From assembly GCA_019096065.1 (NCBI GenBank), contig JAGUCH010000002.1, positions 4,228,501 to 4,292,500 on the forward strand: a stretch of 64,000 bases of DNA. The letters run 5' to 3'. Position numbers and translations under genes: made by a program. Within the stretch, counting starts at the first letter, position 1. Each line of letters starts with the position of its first letter. Below the pieces are notes generated by a model, which was not told where the DNA came from, searched no databases, and saw nothing but the letters and a program-made list of their open reading frames with translations. This document shows positions 1 to 17,600 of the stretch, one piece after another. The stretch comes from Paracyclopina nana. Taxonomy: Eukaryota > Arthropoda > Copepoda > Cyclopoida > Cyclopettidae.

Positions 1-37
1 TGTTTTTCTGCTGTGATCAAACTACTAATGCATTTAC

Positions 38-1042
38 CTGGGTGATGCTTTCTGAGTTCTTCCAGTTCGCGTTGCAACCAAGGTTGTGGTCTCAGTAGAT
101 ATTTGACAAACTGACCCACAAACCATGCGACTGGGTCTGGGCTGATCCACACAAGAGCTGCCAGTAAGTCCTTGGGCAAATACGGCAACATCGATGTATT
201 GAACTGACCAGTGTTTGAAATTTCGCTTTTGCTGAATCGGTTCGGGCAGAATCTGACCACTTCCTCTGAATCACTCATAGTAGGCCAGTCGTAGTTTGTG
301 GGTGGAATATTTGTTTGGTAACAAGTTTGTGATGCTGGCATGAAATGCTTGTCCAAGCCAAACATTTCATCTGATTTATCTATGATCAACACTCTTCGTG
401 AAGCAAAGGCTGCCATGAGACAATACGCAGCATGATGTACCATGCATCCCCATCCATTTCGGTGAGCATTGAAGTAGCAAACCTGGAAATGAACCACTAC
501 TTTTCTCAATTTGCCATCATTCGAAAAATCGTCTTACTAATTTTCTGGCCCTTGAGCAATCTTGAGGGTTTTGTGATTCATGAATTTTGCTCTGAATTAT
601 GTTTGAAACGTGGTCGGTAATGGCCTCCCTGTAGACGTCATAGCCATCAGTTATCCGTATCATGTCATGCCGAGCCATGGTCTCCACAAATTGCTCTCGC
701 ATCAATGCCATATCTGACGAATTTGATAGACCCATGGCTTCCATGAAATTCTTGTAGCCATTCCATTGCTCCCAGAAAAATCTGAAAGCACCAAGTTGCG
801 GTGATGGATTTTTGCTGTTGGTTAACTTTTAAGAATCACCTTTTGGCCTCTCTCCTCGCTAGCTCGTATGGCTTGGTGTATGGAATATTTTGGGTTAACT
901 TTTCGTATATTTCATCATTTCCCTTTCCAACGTCTGCTCGTATGAAAGAATAGTACGGTGGCTTCGTCACAAACCAGCTCACATAAAGGTGGAAAGCAAG
1001 AGCTAGGACGAAAAATGCTTTGCATTTTCCATTATTTTCCAT
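38..1042 (-). CDS. FUT8: Alpha-1,6-fucosyltransferase-like protein A (GT23), 3' part outside window
   Basis: Three exons are visible: 840-1042, 538-781 and 38-482. They join in phase through GTGATT, GTAAGA and GTAAAT donors; the last donor is at 37/36, so the C-terminal exons lie off the left edge. Exon 1 encodes a short cytoplasmic stretch and a hydrophobic signal anchor (AFFVLALAFHLYVSWFV), the usual type II topology of a Golgi glycosyltransferase. Exon 2 ends in the FUT8-family signature QNPQDCSRARKLV and continues across the splice into VCYF and GCMVHH. The family transfers fucose to the core GlcNAc of N-glycans in the Golgi. The gene is a tandem paralogue of the next one, with the same first two intron positions. 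The catalytic RRxDK region and the SH3 domain are not in the window, so activity cannot be judged. The family is confident; whether the enzyme is a true FUT8 is not. Confidence 0.85.
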
Positions 1043-1327
1043 CTTTTTTCTGAATAACGATAGCTAACATCAGCAGATACTGTTTTGTTTCTAAACCATG
1101 ACGTCCCCTCGCTGCAGCTGTATACCGAAATTCGGCTTTAATGAAAAACTGCACGATCTATTTATAATGGGAAAAAATGATGAACTGATTCAAATTTTGC
1201 ATTTAGATAAAGTATAACCTGTCATGATAGATGCTACTCGAGAGGAGTTTGGAGAAAGCTTTTTCAATAAATTAGTATAGCTCATGTTATTTCCACGATA
1301 TTTATTTGCGTTTAAGGAAGTGTCATG

Positions 1328-3336
1328 TCATTTGAGTACCTTTTCGTCGTTGGGGTCAAATTTTGAAATGAATGGGGGAAACGGGAATTTCATGGAGGTA
1401 CGATACAGCCTCTTTACTTTGGACCTCATAAAGTGGCCGGATTGACTCGTCCTGTTATTCAATCCTGTATTGTGAGGCGTTTTGCAATGCAGGAAACAAG
1501 CAGCTACATATATTACATCTCCCTTGTTAAAGGAAAGCTGATTGGAGTCTGCCTCTGCATTCGCCTGGAAGTTGCTAATGGCCAAATAGTTAATGCTGTT
1601 TCCATACTGAAAGAAATAATCCATATCCAGCGTAACAACTTCGTATAAATTAGCCACAAAGGGTCGGGAAGCCATACGAACTTCATATGCTAATCGACAA
1701 ACATTGGAGGAGAATGTGCACACTAGGAAATCTGACTGAGCCAGCTTAAAGATGTCCCTGATTATTGCATCCTGTCCTTCTTCAGTGTACCGATTTTCAA
1801 GTACTGAAGCCTGTGCTGCACTCTCGTCGCCTATCCAATTATACCGAGGATATTCTTTATTCAAGGTGACCAACACTGCTGGCTCATCAGTCGCAACAAA
1901 CACACTTCTGGATCCGTGATCCACTTTTTTCTTGGTTTCCTGGATGTCGAAATATTCCTCAACCATCTCCACATACTTATCCAGAGGAATGAATTTCGAC
2001 TCTCGAAATTTATCCTGCCTTCGAACTTGTATGGCTACGCCTGAATACATTTCATTACAGCTCGCAAAATTGGTGCTACTGTATTTATTTGTACCTGGCT
2101 GAGACTTTTTTTCTGCTGTCATCTCTTTCGAGAACCAAGGCTGCGGTCTCAGCAGATATTTGCCAAACTGGCCAACAAACCATACAGGTGGATCAGGACT
2201 GATCAGCATCATTCGCTCCAATATTTGGCTTGGCAAATATGGAAACATCATTTCCTCATATTGATCAAGGGCTATAATATCGTTTGGGTTTTTCTTGTTT
2301 GGGCAAAACTTTACGACTCGTTGGCTGTCATCCTTTGGCCATGAGTGCTTGATAGCATCAACTGGTGTTGTCAAATTGAACTGACATGTTTGGCTAACAG
2401 GCAAAAAATGGCTATCAAAGCCAAACATTTCTTCTGCTTTATCCAGCACCAGCAGTCTTTGAGAAGCAAAGGCAGCCATAAGGCAGTAAATCATGTGGTG
2501 AACCATGCAAGCCCATCCATTTCGGCTCGAGTTAAAATAGCAAACCTTGTGAAGAAATGCTTTTTTTAAAAAAAGAAAGAAAGCTCTATTACATTAAGTA
2601 ACCCCGCGGCCACAGATTATTATTTATTGAACCTGCTGTTCAACAAGTTTCCGTAATGGAGCTTATTAACTCTATTACTTTTGGAGAGGATTAGCAGATG
2701 CAGGGATCAGTGAAGGCAGCGAAAGTCCGGATTTGTATTACTAGTGATAGCCAGCAGCAGCTGCGGCTAAAGCGATTTTCGTCTTAACAGGTTAAGCCCC
2801 AAAGCCATCGTCAAGTGTGCTATTTTTGGGAGAAATGAGCTTACCAGAACTCGTGGGTTTTTGCAGTCTCGTGGGTTTTGTGACTTGGCAATGTGATCTT
2901 GCACAAAGTTTGACAACTCTTGGCTATATTCAAATCTGTTCTTGTCGAATCCATCCATTTCGCGCATTCTCTCGTGCCTCACCATATTTTCTATGTAGTG
3001 CTCTCGCATGGTGATGCTATACTTGTTGTTGAACACCGAGTGTTTCTTCATCAGCACTTTCATTTCACGCCATTGCTCCTGGTAAAATCGTTGGGCATCT
3101 CGCCGACTTACCTCGTAATCAAGAGTGAAATTTCCATGTTCGCGACTTTTTGCAGAAATCTGGCGGGGTAGAAACAAAAATGAAGAAAGCTCTCGCATTC
3201 AAGTCGAGTGCATAAATCTTACCCTGAATTGCTTTTTGTAGTCTGTCGAGTTCAACAGAGGAATAGCAATGTACCAACCAAAGAGTACGTGGGCTATCAG
3301 CAAAAAGAACAAAGCCCACTTGCATCGAAAGCTCAT
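1328..3336 (-). CDS. FUT8: Alpha-1,6-fucosyltransferase-like protein B (GT23), complete
   Basis: Exons 3223-3336, 2845-3159 and 1328-2545 are all phase 0 and give about 548 aa, close to the roughly 575 aa of vertebrate FUT8. The start at 3336 gives MSFRCKWALFFLLIAHVLFG, a type II signal anchor. The stem follows, then QNPRDC before the second splice and VCYF/MVHH after it. The donor-binding motif is VRRQDK near residues 317-322. The DFLVCTFSSNVCRLAYE block matches the catalytic core. A degenerate SH3 domain follows at about 463-530 (GDVIYVA, then a SGHF segment where FUT8 has RTGLYPSYKV). The role is core fucosylation of N-glycans in the Golgi lumen. It lies directly upstream of paralogue A on the same strand, so this is a tandem duplication. 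Divergence in the SH3 loop could mean altered substrate use; that is inference. Confidence 0.9.
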
Positions 3337-3620
3337 AGTAATGTTTTGCAATTATAGCTCCAAAAGCTGTTGTGGTCGCAGCTGACCAACAATATAACCT
3401 TGTGTAGTGTATGTAGCGAGTGTACACATTTGCGGAAAATGGCATAAAAAGTGGCTTGTAGTGTTTTCACAGCAGTTTTAGCATCATCACAACAGATCTA
3501 TGGTAGATTGTAAAAGTTAACAGGGCATCTTGTTGTTACAGACCTGAGGGTAAAGTTTAAAATTAGCTCATTATCTTTGAGGAGACTTTGTAAAAGTTCT
3601 GCTTTTTCCCCTCGTAGCAT

Positions 3621-3804
3621 AATGGAGGAAGAGGCAGCCTCAAAAAAGTTTGAGGCCCAAGCAGCAAAGGCTTAGAATCCCAGTAGAAAAGTGGCCAAGG
3701 TCGAAACAGGAGATGATGATGCTGGTAGCTTAATTTTGTGGCCTACCAGAAAGAATGCTGCGCTATTTTCTGCGTCTCTTTTAAACGCCCAAAACTACTA
3801 TAAG
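3621..3804 (+). pseudogene. Possible decayed coding fragment (lysine/alanine-rich)
   Basis: An ATG-initiated frame reads MEEEAASKKFEAQAAKA, meets an in-frame TAG, and continues in the same frame as NPSRKVAKVETGDDDAGS up to a TAA at about 3804. The composition looks like a real charged protein tail interrupted by one stop. No splice sites were found that would remove the stop. It lies between the FUT8-like gene and the kinase gene. It could also be chance, since the stretch is short and I recognise no family. Confidence 0.2.
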
Positions 3805-4081
3805 TAAAGTACATGGTATTTATGTCGACTAATTAGCAGCCTCATACGTATTCTGCGTGCTAAGGTCACATGAGTTCCCATGCTTCTCAGAAAGCCTACA
3901 TGATAGTTTACATTCAGCCAGACTTTTCAGGCCGATTTTGGCACATAGTCAATCGCAGCTTTCCCCTCACAACATTACTCTAGTCAGTAGTTAAGCAAAG
4001 TCAGACGACTTGTGATGAGGTAAGAAGAGGCTGCTGCTCTTTTTCAAGCTCAAGGACAGCTGTTGACGGCTGAAGCAAACC

Positions 4082-9368
<5,287 letters not shown>

Positions 9369-11250
9369 TATACTATATATATTTAATACACTGAATCACT
9401 ATTGCTATTTAAAGAGAGAAAGCTCGATAAATTAATTAACTTTTGCTCATTGATTGCCAGATCGTGACAACAAACCATTTACTCGCGAGGCTTTGTTCTT
9501 TACAGCTTTCTTATTCCAACTCAAGCTTAACCAAAACTTTTTTTCAACATAGCTTGATGTATGCTTTTATGCTTTGGCTATTCACACAACAAATACGCGA
9601 GGCCGATCTCTCTTTCTATCTAGCAAAAGAAAAGTGTAACAAATGATGAGAAAGAAATGTCTTCAACTCATAAAAGAGGAGAAAGCTCAAAGCTGCGGAG
9701 AGCAGGAAATATTACCTTTTTGGTAAAACGCTAAGCCCACAAGAGCATAAGTGTACTATATGCCATACGGTGGCAAGGGCAGTCAGTAGTAGACTGGTAT
9801 AGCGAAGCGGATGCATATACCATTGTATACGGCGGATTTCCTTTTAGGCCATTATGTGTCTCAACAAAGACTTTTGAAAAGCAATTCAGGACGCATTTGG
9901 GCTTTTTCAAGGTGATGTTAATTTGAATAAAAGTGCTCCTGCCATGTAATCAGTCCCAAGGGAGGCTACTTTCATGAAGCCCATAGTACGTACGAGTCTC
10001 ATAAGCCTCATGGCTATACAATGTACTCCGAGGTGCTCTGTGCACAAATATGTGTATGGAAATTAGATTACACAACATTAAGGCCTAATAGAATGAGTGT
10101 ATACCACCACCAGCAGCAACAACAACATGAGCCCGTGGGTTTGCATGAGACTGCTATTATAGCCAAAGTTCCCCATATTTTGTCTGCATTGACGACGTTG
10201 TTATCAACTTGGCTCAGGCCTTTTTTCCCTGCTGCTAAAGCAATATATGAACTAAAAAATGGCCTCGTCCACGTAAGGGCTGCATGGAATAGCAGGAATA
10301 CGGTTTCGTAAGCCCCTTATATTTGAAATAATCTTGGGCAAATACGAGAACAGCTCTCTTTGCACAGCGGAAGACTACAATATACACATACACATGTTGG
10401 CTGCCTTCATATAATTGCACAGAAAAGGACGGAATGATGTGGCATACTAAGCAAACTCATTTACATAATGTTCACATTTGAGTGTTTCCATTGAGCGCGT
10501 AAATGCACACCTCCAAATATGCCTTCAACGAGTTTGAACAACATTTTCTAGAAAGTAGAATAGCATCAAATCTTGATGGAAAGATCCCCAAACTTTTAAG
10601 ATGCGAGTGGTGTCCGTCTTTATTAGCTTTCTTTTCTTTTTTTGGAGAGCCTTGTTGATGCCATCAACAATTAGGCGAATTAATTAATTAGGAATAGAAT
10701 TGCTCATCTTGCTCGTAAATACAAAAGGTGGCTATTTCTAGAGCGGAAAAGCAGTCACAGGTTTAGCTCGAAAATCTGATTTAGCCACTTCTCAGATGGT
10801 ACAATTTCCTTACTTGGGCTTTGTCTGATCGACTGTGTACCGCTGCTCCAATAGTTGGGCCATCTTGTATGGATGGCGGAAAAGCCTTATCTTGGTGGTT
10901 TTTAATCTACGTAATCACGTGACACACTTTCAAAGAAACCAATTTCCGAAAAAGCTCTCCTCGCCACGAAAAAAACTACCTTGAAATCTTGCTTGGTTGA
11001 AGAGACTGTAAAAACAATGACAAGTTGAACCAATTGTTTTTCATCAAGCCTCTTGCTAATTGCCAATTAGAGCGGATCGAAGAAACATGAATATCACCCT
11101 GAGCAATATGTAAAAATATGAAAGCACATTTCAGCCATAAACTTCCTTAAATTGAAGCCCCATTCTTTAAGCTTCGAGGTCGTCTTAAAACTCAACTACT
11201 AGGTATAAACAGGCCTGGCCAGAAGCTACAACTGCATGATATTTTTGGCC
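9369..11250. other. Intergenic, no gene recognised
   Basis: AT-rich sequence with stops in all frames. It contains only short chance ORFs, a small CAG/CAA run near 10110 and repeated TACGTACG-type palindromes. I see no exon with paired splice signals here. Confidence 0.5.
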
Positions 11251-11253
11251 CCC

Positions 11254-11260
11254 TATAAAA
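11254..11260 (+). promoter_or_regulatory. TATA box of the synaptotagmin-like gene (putative)
   Basis: The heptamer TATAAAA occurs in the context CCCCTATAAAAGCTC. It lies about 400 bp upstream of the proposed first coding exon at 11656, which would leave a 5'UTR starting near 11285. Spacing to a start site is typical, but there is no transcript evidence. Confidence 0.35.
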
Positions 11261-11655
11261 GCTCAAGACTGGCCACAACTCGACGGATGGATGAAAGGCG
11301 CGCGAGTGTCAAGGATAATAGTGTAATATGCCACAGCTCTGGCCGCACGTGTGGCGGCAGTACATGAAAAAATAAGGAATAATGTGCTTCTGGGTACTAC
11401 GTATTTTTTGCCCAACTTTCTCAGTCGTATATGCAGAGTGAGAGAGCTGTAACCAAATTGGTTGTGGGACGACGGCGACGACGACGCGTCGCCATCGGAG
11501 AACTTTCCTTTCCTGACTTTCCCAGTCTGCCATCAATTGTGGGTATCAGAGGGCGCGACAGAAAATGCGCGAGATAACCTGCTGCTATCATCTCGCAAAT
11601 TCAACAAGTGGCCAATAATCATAATATTTGACTGCGAACGTTCTTCGAGGTCGCA

Positions 11656-14600
11656 ATGAGGCGGCACGTTGGACCCTCGTCCATGCTTCTGCCATCTGTG
11701 TAAGCCCTCTTTCTTATTAAATACCCTTTATTTTCGTGCAGCGAGGGTGAATATTAATGTCACGATACATGTAGACGTAATTCGACAAAGTAATGGCATG
11801 ATGAAGACGGCATCCCTTGGATTATGCACAAGATGTACGCTAGTTGTGCAAGTAATGCTCGCACAAAGAATGTTAGCTGCTGCCACTGCAGTTGAAGTGT
11901 ATTTTAACGTATTTTGCGAGGAAAGACTTCAATGGCTTTTTGCACCGCTGTGCATTCTTTTCAATTATTTAGCTGAGCCACATTACACTAATGGAGCAAT
12001 TTTCGCAAATCAATGTAGTCGGCGCGCGCAAGCGACGAAAACTACGTAAATGAGATGTATTCAGATGTATCCTGGCAATCAGCGGTTAATATGGCAATTT
12101 CCATAACCATCATCATACACTACTATATGTAAGCATATGCAGGAACCAGAAGGACATAGAATTTGTGATTCCGCCAACAAAGCCTCCATCAACAACACTA
12201 TATGGTCCTCCATTGACTCGACCTCGAGGGGGTCCCAGTGGCTCCTCCGCAAATCGAATCAACTCAGATCCGACATCAGAAACAATTGGGGCCAAATCAT
12301 CAGCCTCGGCCAATACAGCTGTTGGAAGAGGATGGAACTTCATAGCTGACGTGTTTACGGCAACATCCACGTTTCAAAAGGTCTCCACCGTGGGCAGCAA
12401 CCCTCAAAGGGCCAGATCCAGAGATTCCATTCCAGTCACCCTCAACAACAACAGCTTGGACATTCCCACCATCAAAACCAGGTGATTGACATGTTGAAAC
12501 ATCAGTAATGCTCAGGTCGGACAATTACTTAGATACAATAGATGTGCAGTGCCTCTGGCGCCATCTCGCGAGGTTGCCTTTGTTTTGTTGTTACGTAACA
12601 GCGCAACACGTGGGTGGTGGCGCCAGAGGCTGTCCAATTGCAGACAAGTGATATAATTTTCTTTCCTCCAACAAAAACAAGTTACCTTCGTATAGTAATA
12701 AGTTGGCAACTATATTTCGTAGCGAGTCTTTAGAGGATCAGTGCCCAATTCAAATTCTGGTTGATGATGACGAATATGTTGACGACACTTCTACGCCCGA
12801 CCGAGAGTAAGACCATAAACATAAACAAACAGCTGACAATGTGTCAATGGATGCTCTCCCGCTCTGCAGTGCTGATCTACTGCTCACTCACGTACCACCT
12901 TCTCTCTTGCGCAAATTAGTGGCTGTTCTTCAACGCAATCTCGTTTCTGCTCCCCTTTCCATACTTTACGAAGTTGTGTTCACTCTTTATTAATCTATAC
13001 AAAGTATGGAGACAAAAAGTACAATTTTTGAAGCCATATTCAATTGAGTAGTGCTACTCATCAGCCTCAGGACAGCATGTATTCAATCAATATCAAGCAT
13101 TAAGTCAAATAACTGATAGCTTCACTAATGTACTATGTCCTATGAAACTTCTGCCTTTTTCCTTTTCTGTTTGCCTAGTAAGAGGAGCATACCTGAAAAA
13201 TGTCATGTGGACTTTAAATTGGCCTTATTGCGTGCAATTATTTCTAGGAAAGCTGTCTGGCTGCTCCCTAGAAGTAGCATTACTTTGAATATATCTTTAA
13301 TCACTTTAAAAAGCAACTTTGTCACACTACTTTTCACAAAATAAGTGCGTAGTATCATGTCTCTTTTTCAAAGGGAATCATCGCGCTTATTTTGGGCAAG
13401 ATGAATTTGTCAGCGCCATCTATTAATAGCAATTGCCTTCACACTTCCGAGTTGATTGATTCACGGTTTTTTGACATTTATTCAGAAGTCTTTTTTGAAC
13501 GCCCTCTTTTTTCAATGGGCACTGCTAGCATAAAATACAGACACTTAATGTGGATTTGATGAGGAAAGGATATGATATGCGGCGGTCCTTTTTGCTGCTA
13601 CGTACGTACGTACAGCTCGCTGCTTTGCCTGTGATTGCTGTTTTGAACTTACAATAAAGCATACACACCAAAACTACATTTGAAAAAGATGGCCTTACAG
13701 TTGCAGCAGTACGTGAAGTTCATTTTGCTCCATATATTATTCTCTTTCATGTCTTTTCTGCACATAGTACATGCTTTCGTGGCTGCTGATGCGAAATGTT
13801 GTTTATGTTAAATGTCGATACTTTAGTGCAAGTAGCGGTGAAGGGAGCTGAGAATGAGCCATAAAATATCACAATAAATCCTCGATCCCTTAGGCAAAGC
13901 AATAGCTTATAATACTACAATAAGAACGACTCGAACAGCAGCGAAAAAGGATAATCTGCAAATGATGCACTGTGTGTTGATGTTATGCTGTGCAACTCTC
14001 GTATTAGGGCTCTGGATATGATTGTATCGAGCCCTGCAGCTGCTGCTACAAAATACGATATAATAGTGTGTAAATACGTATATTTGATGAGCATTAAAAA
14101 AAAGCATGGAATGCTGAAACCTATTAGAAAGCCCATACTATTCTATAACTGTCACTGCAAGCCTATAACTAAATTGAGTAGAAGCCTCATTGCAGGACAA
14201 ATGTGCAGACAATTAAATAGAGTCTCGAAAAAAGAGCCCACGTACTACAAGACAGATGCAACAGCTGGGCTGGATAAAAACTTGATAGCAACCCAGCGAA
14301 CCCTTTTCAAGATTCTGTAAGGGGGTGAAATTCCTTTTTTTTGACTCCCCTGACACTTTCTTCGCAGTGTCTGATGAAAGTTGTTTAGTAGCTAAATGAA
14401 ATTCCTTTTTATTTGCTTCCATCAAAGCACTTTTTCAATAGTCAGACGAAAGTAAATCGTACTCGCTTCCAAGAAGCTCATTGAAAGTCGCCTCGAAATT
14501 TTGTAAATTACTCAAATTTCTTTTGACTTTCTTGGAAGCAATTTTTTAGAAGTCGAAAGAAAGTTTGGACTTCTTTTTTTTTCAACTTTTTTTGGTTTCA

Positions 14601-17600
14601 ACGAAAATGTCGCTTTACGAAATATGACTAATTTTCACTAAATTAACATTTCTAATCGATTTCAAAGCTGTGTTGTTGCCTACTTATAATTACAAATATG
14701 ATTCAAAACTAGTTCTTACGAAGTCTTTACAAATTTGTTTATTTTCTTAGGTGAAATAGACATCATGTGGGACAGAGATGATCACATTTTCGGCGACGAC
14801 AGCCTTGAAAAGTGCTTTGGAACGTGGGACATCAACAAGCTCTTCGTCATACCGGTCAATGACCTTGACCATGACTTTGCCCCAGTCCAATTCTGGGCAG
14901 TCCGGCGTGAAGAAATCTGCAGTCATAATCTGTGTGCATTCCAAAGTGGTTTCGTCGTAATTATGCACACAATAGAATAAACCGTCATCAGTGGCAATAA
15001 TGTTGTCGACCGTGCGTTTTCTTGGATGCGGCTTCAGACTCACTTTGTATCCACACGTGTGCTTATTCATATTGCAGATAAATGATTTGAGAAGGCATTG
15101 CTTTGCGAAACTTAAAGTATAAGGCTTAATGATCTTCTTAAGATAACTAAAGAAGCTCTCAAATGGCATCGCACTTATATCAGATAAAGGTCCAATTTTC
15201 CTAATGTCGAAGAGGTGGCTGAACGTGTGAATGTTAAAGCTACATTGACTGAGTCCGAAAACCCTTTGGAACGTGTCGTAGAAACGAAATTGTGTCTCTC
15301 GTGCCAATTGGTCATTCATGATGTCTGTGTACACTTTTGTTGGCATTAATGCTGCGTGGACTATCCAAGCAAATCGGTACCAAGCTTTTCTTAGTCCTGA
15401 TGGCCACGAGTTCAGAGCTTCACCAAAGAAAGTGAAACCGCAACAGACTATTGCAATGAATTCGGAAGCCTTCAGATGCACAAAGTTGTCCTTAATCGAT
15501 CTCGGGGCTCTAGGAAATTCCCTTGGGATTTCCATATGAATCCACTTTTCATCAAACTGTTTCGCAATTGATACACCTCGTGCACTTGTCACACCTTTGC
15601 CAGTGCCTGCTTCCAAAATCAATCGCATTAACTGCCGGCAGACTCCAAGAGAAATATTATGCATGGGATCAGGAACAAAGTCCTTGATGATGTCAAAGTA
15701 CTCAAGGTCTAGCAGGGGGCTGTAGCCTTTAATACCATTTCGCTTCTTTTTTGGCACTTTCCGTGGGTTTTCGCTCATCAGCTTCGCCGTTTTCAGCCAA
15801 TCCTCATGTGTGCGCTTCTCACTGAGCATGGAAGACACTGGAAAGCCCATCTTGTTAAACTCTTTGAGCCACTCGCCATGTACTTTGCACATCTCACAAC
15901 TTCCATAACCATTGTGCTGCTTAAGACATTTCATGCGTGCCCTCATGGGGCTGTCCCCGATGAACTTACGCACAATAAAATTGTTGTCGTAGCACTGTTG
16001 AAGGACATCAGAAGTCAAGTCGACTATGTCAGTGCTATGGCCTTTCCTGTACACATGAATGGCCAAAGGCCAAACCTTGCGACACGGTTGAAATCTAGCG
16101 CACAGCACACTCATCAGTGCATCTGATGACTTGCACAGTGGGACGCCATCCAGAAACAGGTCTACGTATTTCTTGCCATTCCAAGAGCTTTGAAAGTCGA
16201 CAGGGTGCACACTCACGAAAAATTCATACAGAGACGTTATAGGCGTTGTTGACCACTCCGATAATAACAAGTACCTAGGCCTTGGATACTTTCGCCTTGG
16301 AAACACGTTACCGACATGATGAAGCACTTTCTTATCAACACTATCGTAAAATTCGTAGGTCATTGTTATCTTAGGAATCTTCTTTTCGAACTTTTTCTTG
16401 ATTGCCTTGAAAGACAGCAGTTTTCTGTCGGTGAGACTCCTGGCAAAGTTCCAAAACGCTTTGGCTGCCCGATCAGTGCACGCCAAAATTGATGTCAAGA
16501 AGAAGAAGCGCGCATACAACGCCCAGTCTCTGTCTCTTTGTGTTGGCAGTTCATTTTCTTCTTCCAGAGCCTCCTTGAAGTCCTTTAGTGTCGTGCCGTG
16601 CATTTGAACTGCATTGTCCTCTCGTGGATCGGCCATTCGTTGACTTTCTTCAGTAAATTCTTCATTACAGTCGTAGAAAATGTCCTCATCGTCATCATCA
16701 CTGCTTTCGCCAATTTCTGCACGAGCAAGAAGTGACTCATTATATGCAGGCGTGTTTGCATCGAAATCCAAAGCAGCTCCGTTCACTAATACGGGTCGTC
16801 GATTGTCAAACAATTGTGATTGCAATGAACTATTGCTTTCAAAGCTGACATCAAGCAGTGCATCGTCACTGTCACTATCCTCAGGTCGATGTTCATTGAC
16901 GTCGCCTTCATTTGACTTTTCCAATTGCTTTTCAGCAGCAACAGCATCTCGTCGCAGAGCTTCCTTACTTGTCATTGGCTGCTGGTTGTCATCGTGGCTT
17001 CCGGACTTTGTCTTGTTTACCACCTCAACATCGGAATCACTTTCAGAGCTCAATTCAAGCACTCTGGCCTTTTGCTTAGGCGGTGGTTCATAATCCTCAT
17101 CAAAATAAGCACTCGGCGCTTCAAGTTGTTGGCCGTCAGTGTCACCGATCATTAACTCATTGTCACTGAATTCTGGAGTCTCATCGTTTGGATCGATTGG
17201 ACCAACTTGTTGTAATTTGCGCTTTAAGTTCTTTCGAATGGCTTTCTCGCACTTTCTTCTTATTTCGTCATTCTCGGCAACTTTGTCGTTGTCACTTGCC
17301 TTTGAAATCGCATCCTCAGCGTCTTCATAGACATCATTGTCTTCATTGTCGGCATTCACATCGCCCAGATCAGATATGACGCGGTCAATCACGTCTGGAT
17401 CATTTTCATTGAACGGACAAAGGTTCAAATGGTTTCCAAAGAACGTTTCGTCACGTCTGAAATAAGTATTAGGCATCAATTGACCATACAGCCATGAAAG
17501 AAGAAAAAAAAATAACTTACAATTCGTCATTGTCCATTGATTGCTTCAGCTGCAGTAAACGCACTCTCGCCTCACATCTTCTTTGTAATTCACGGAGCTC

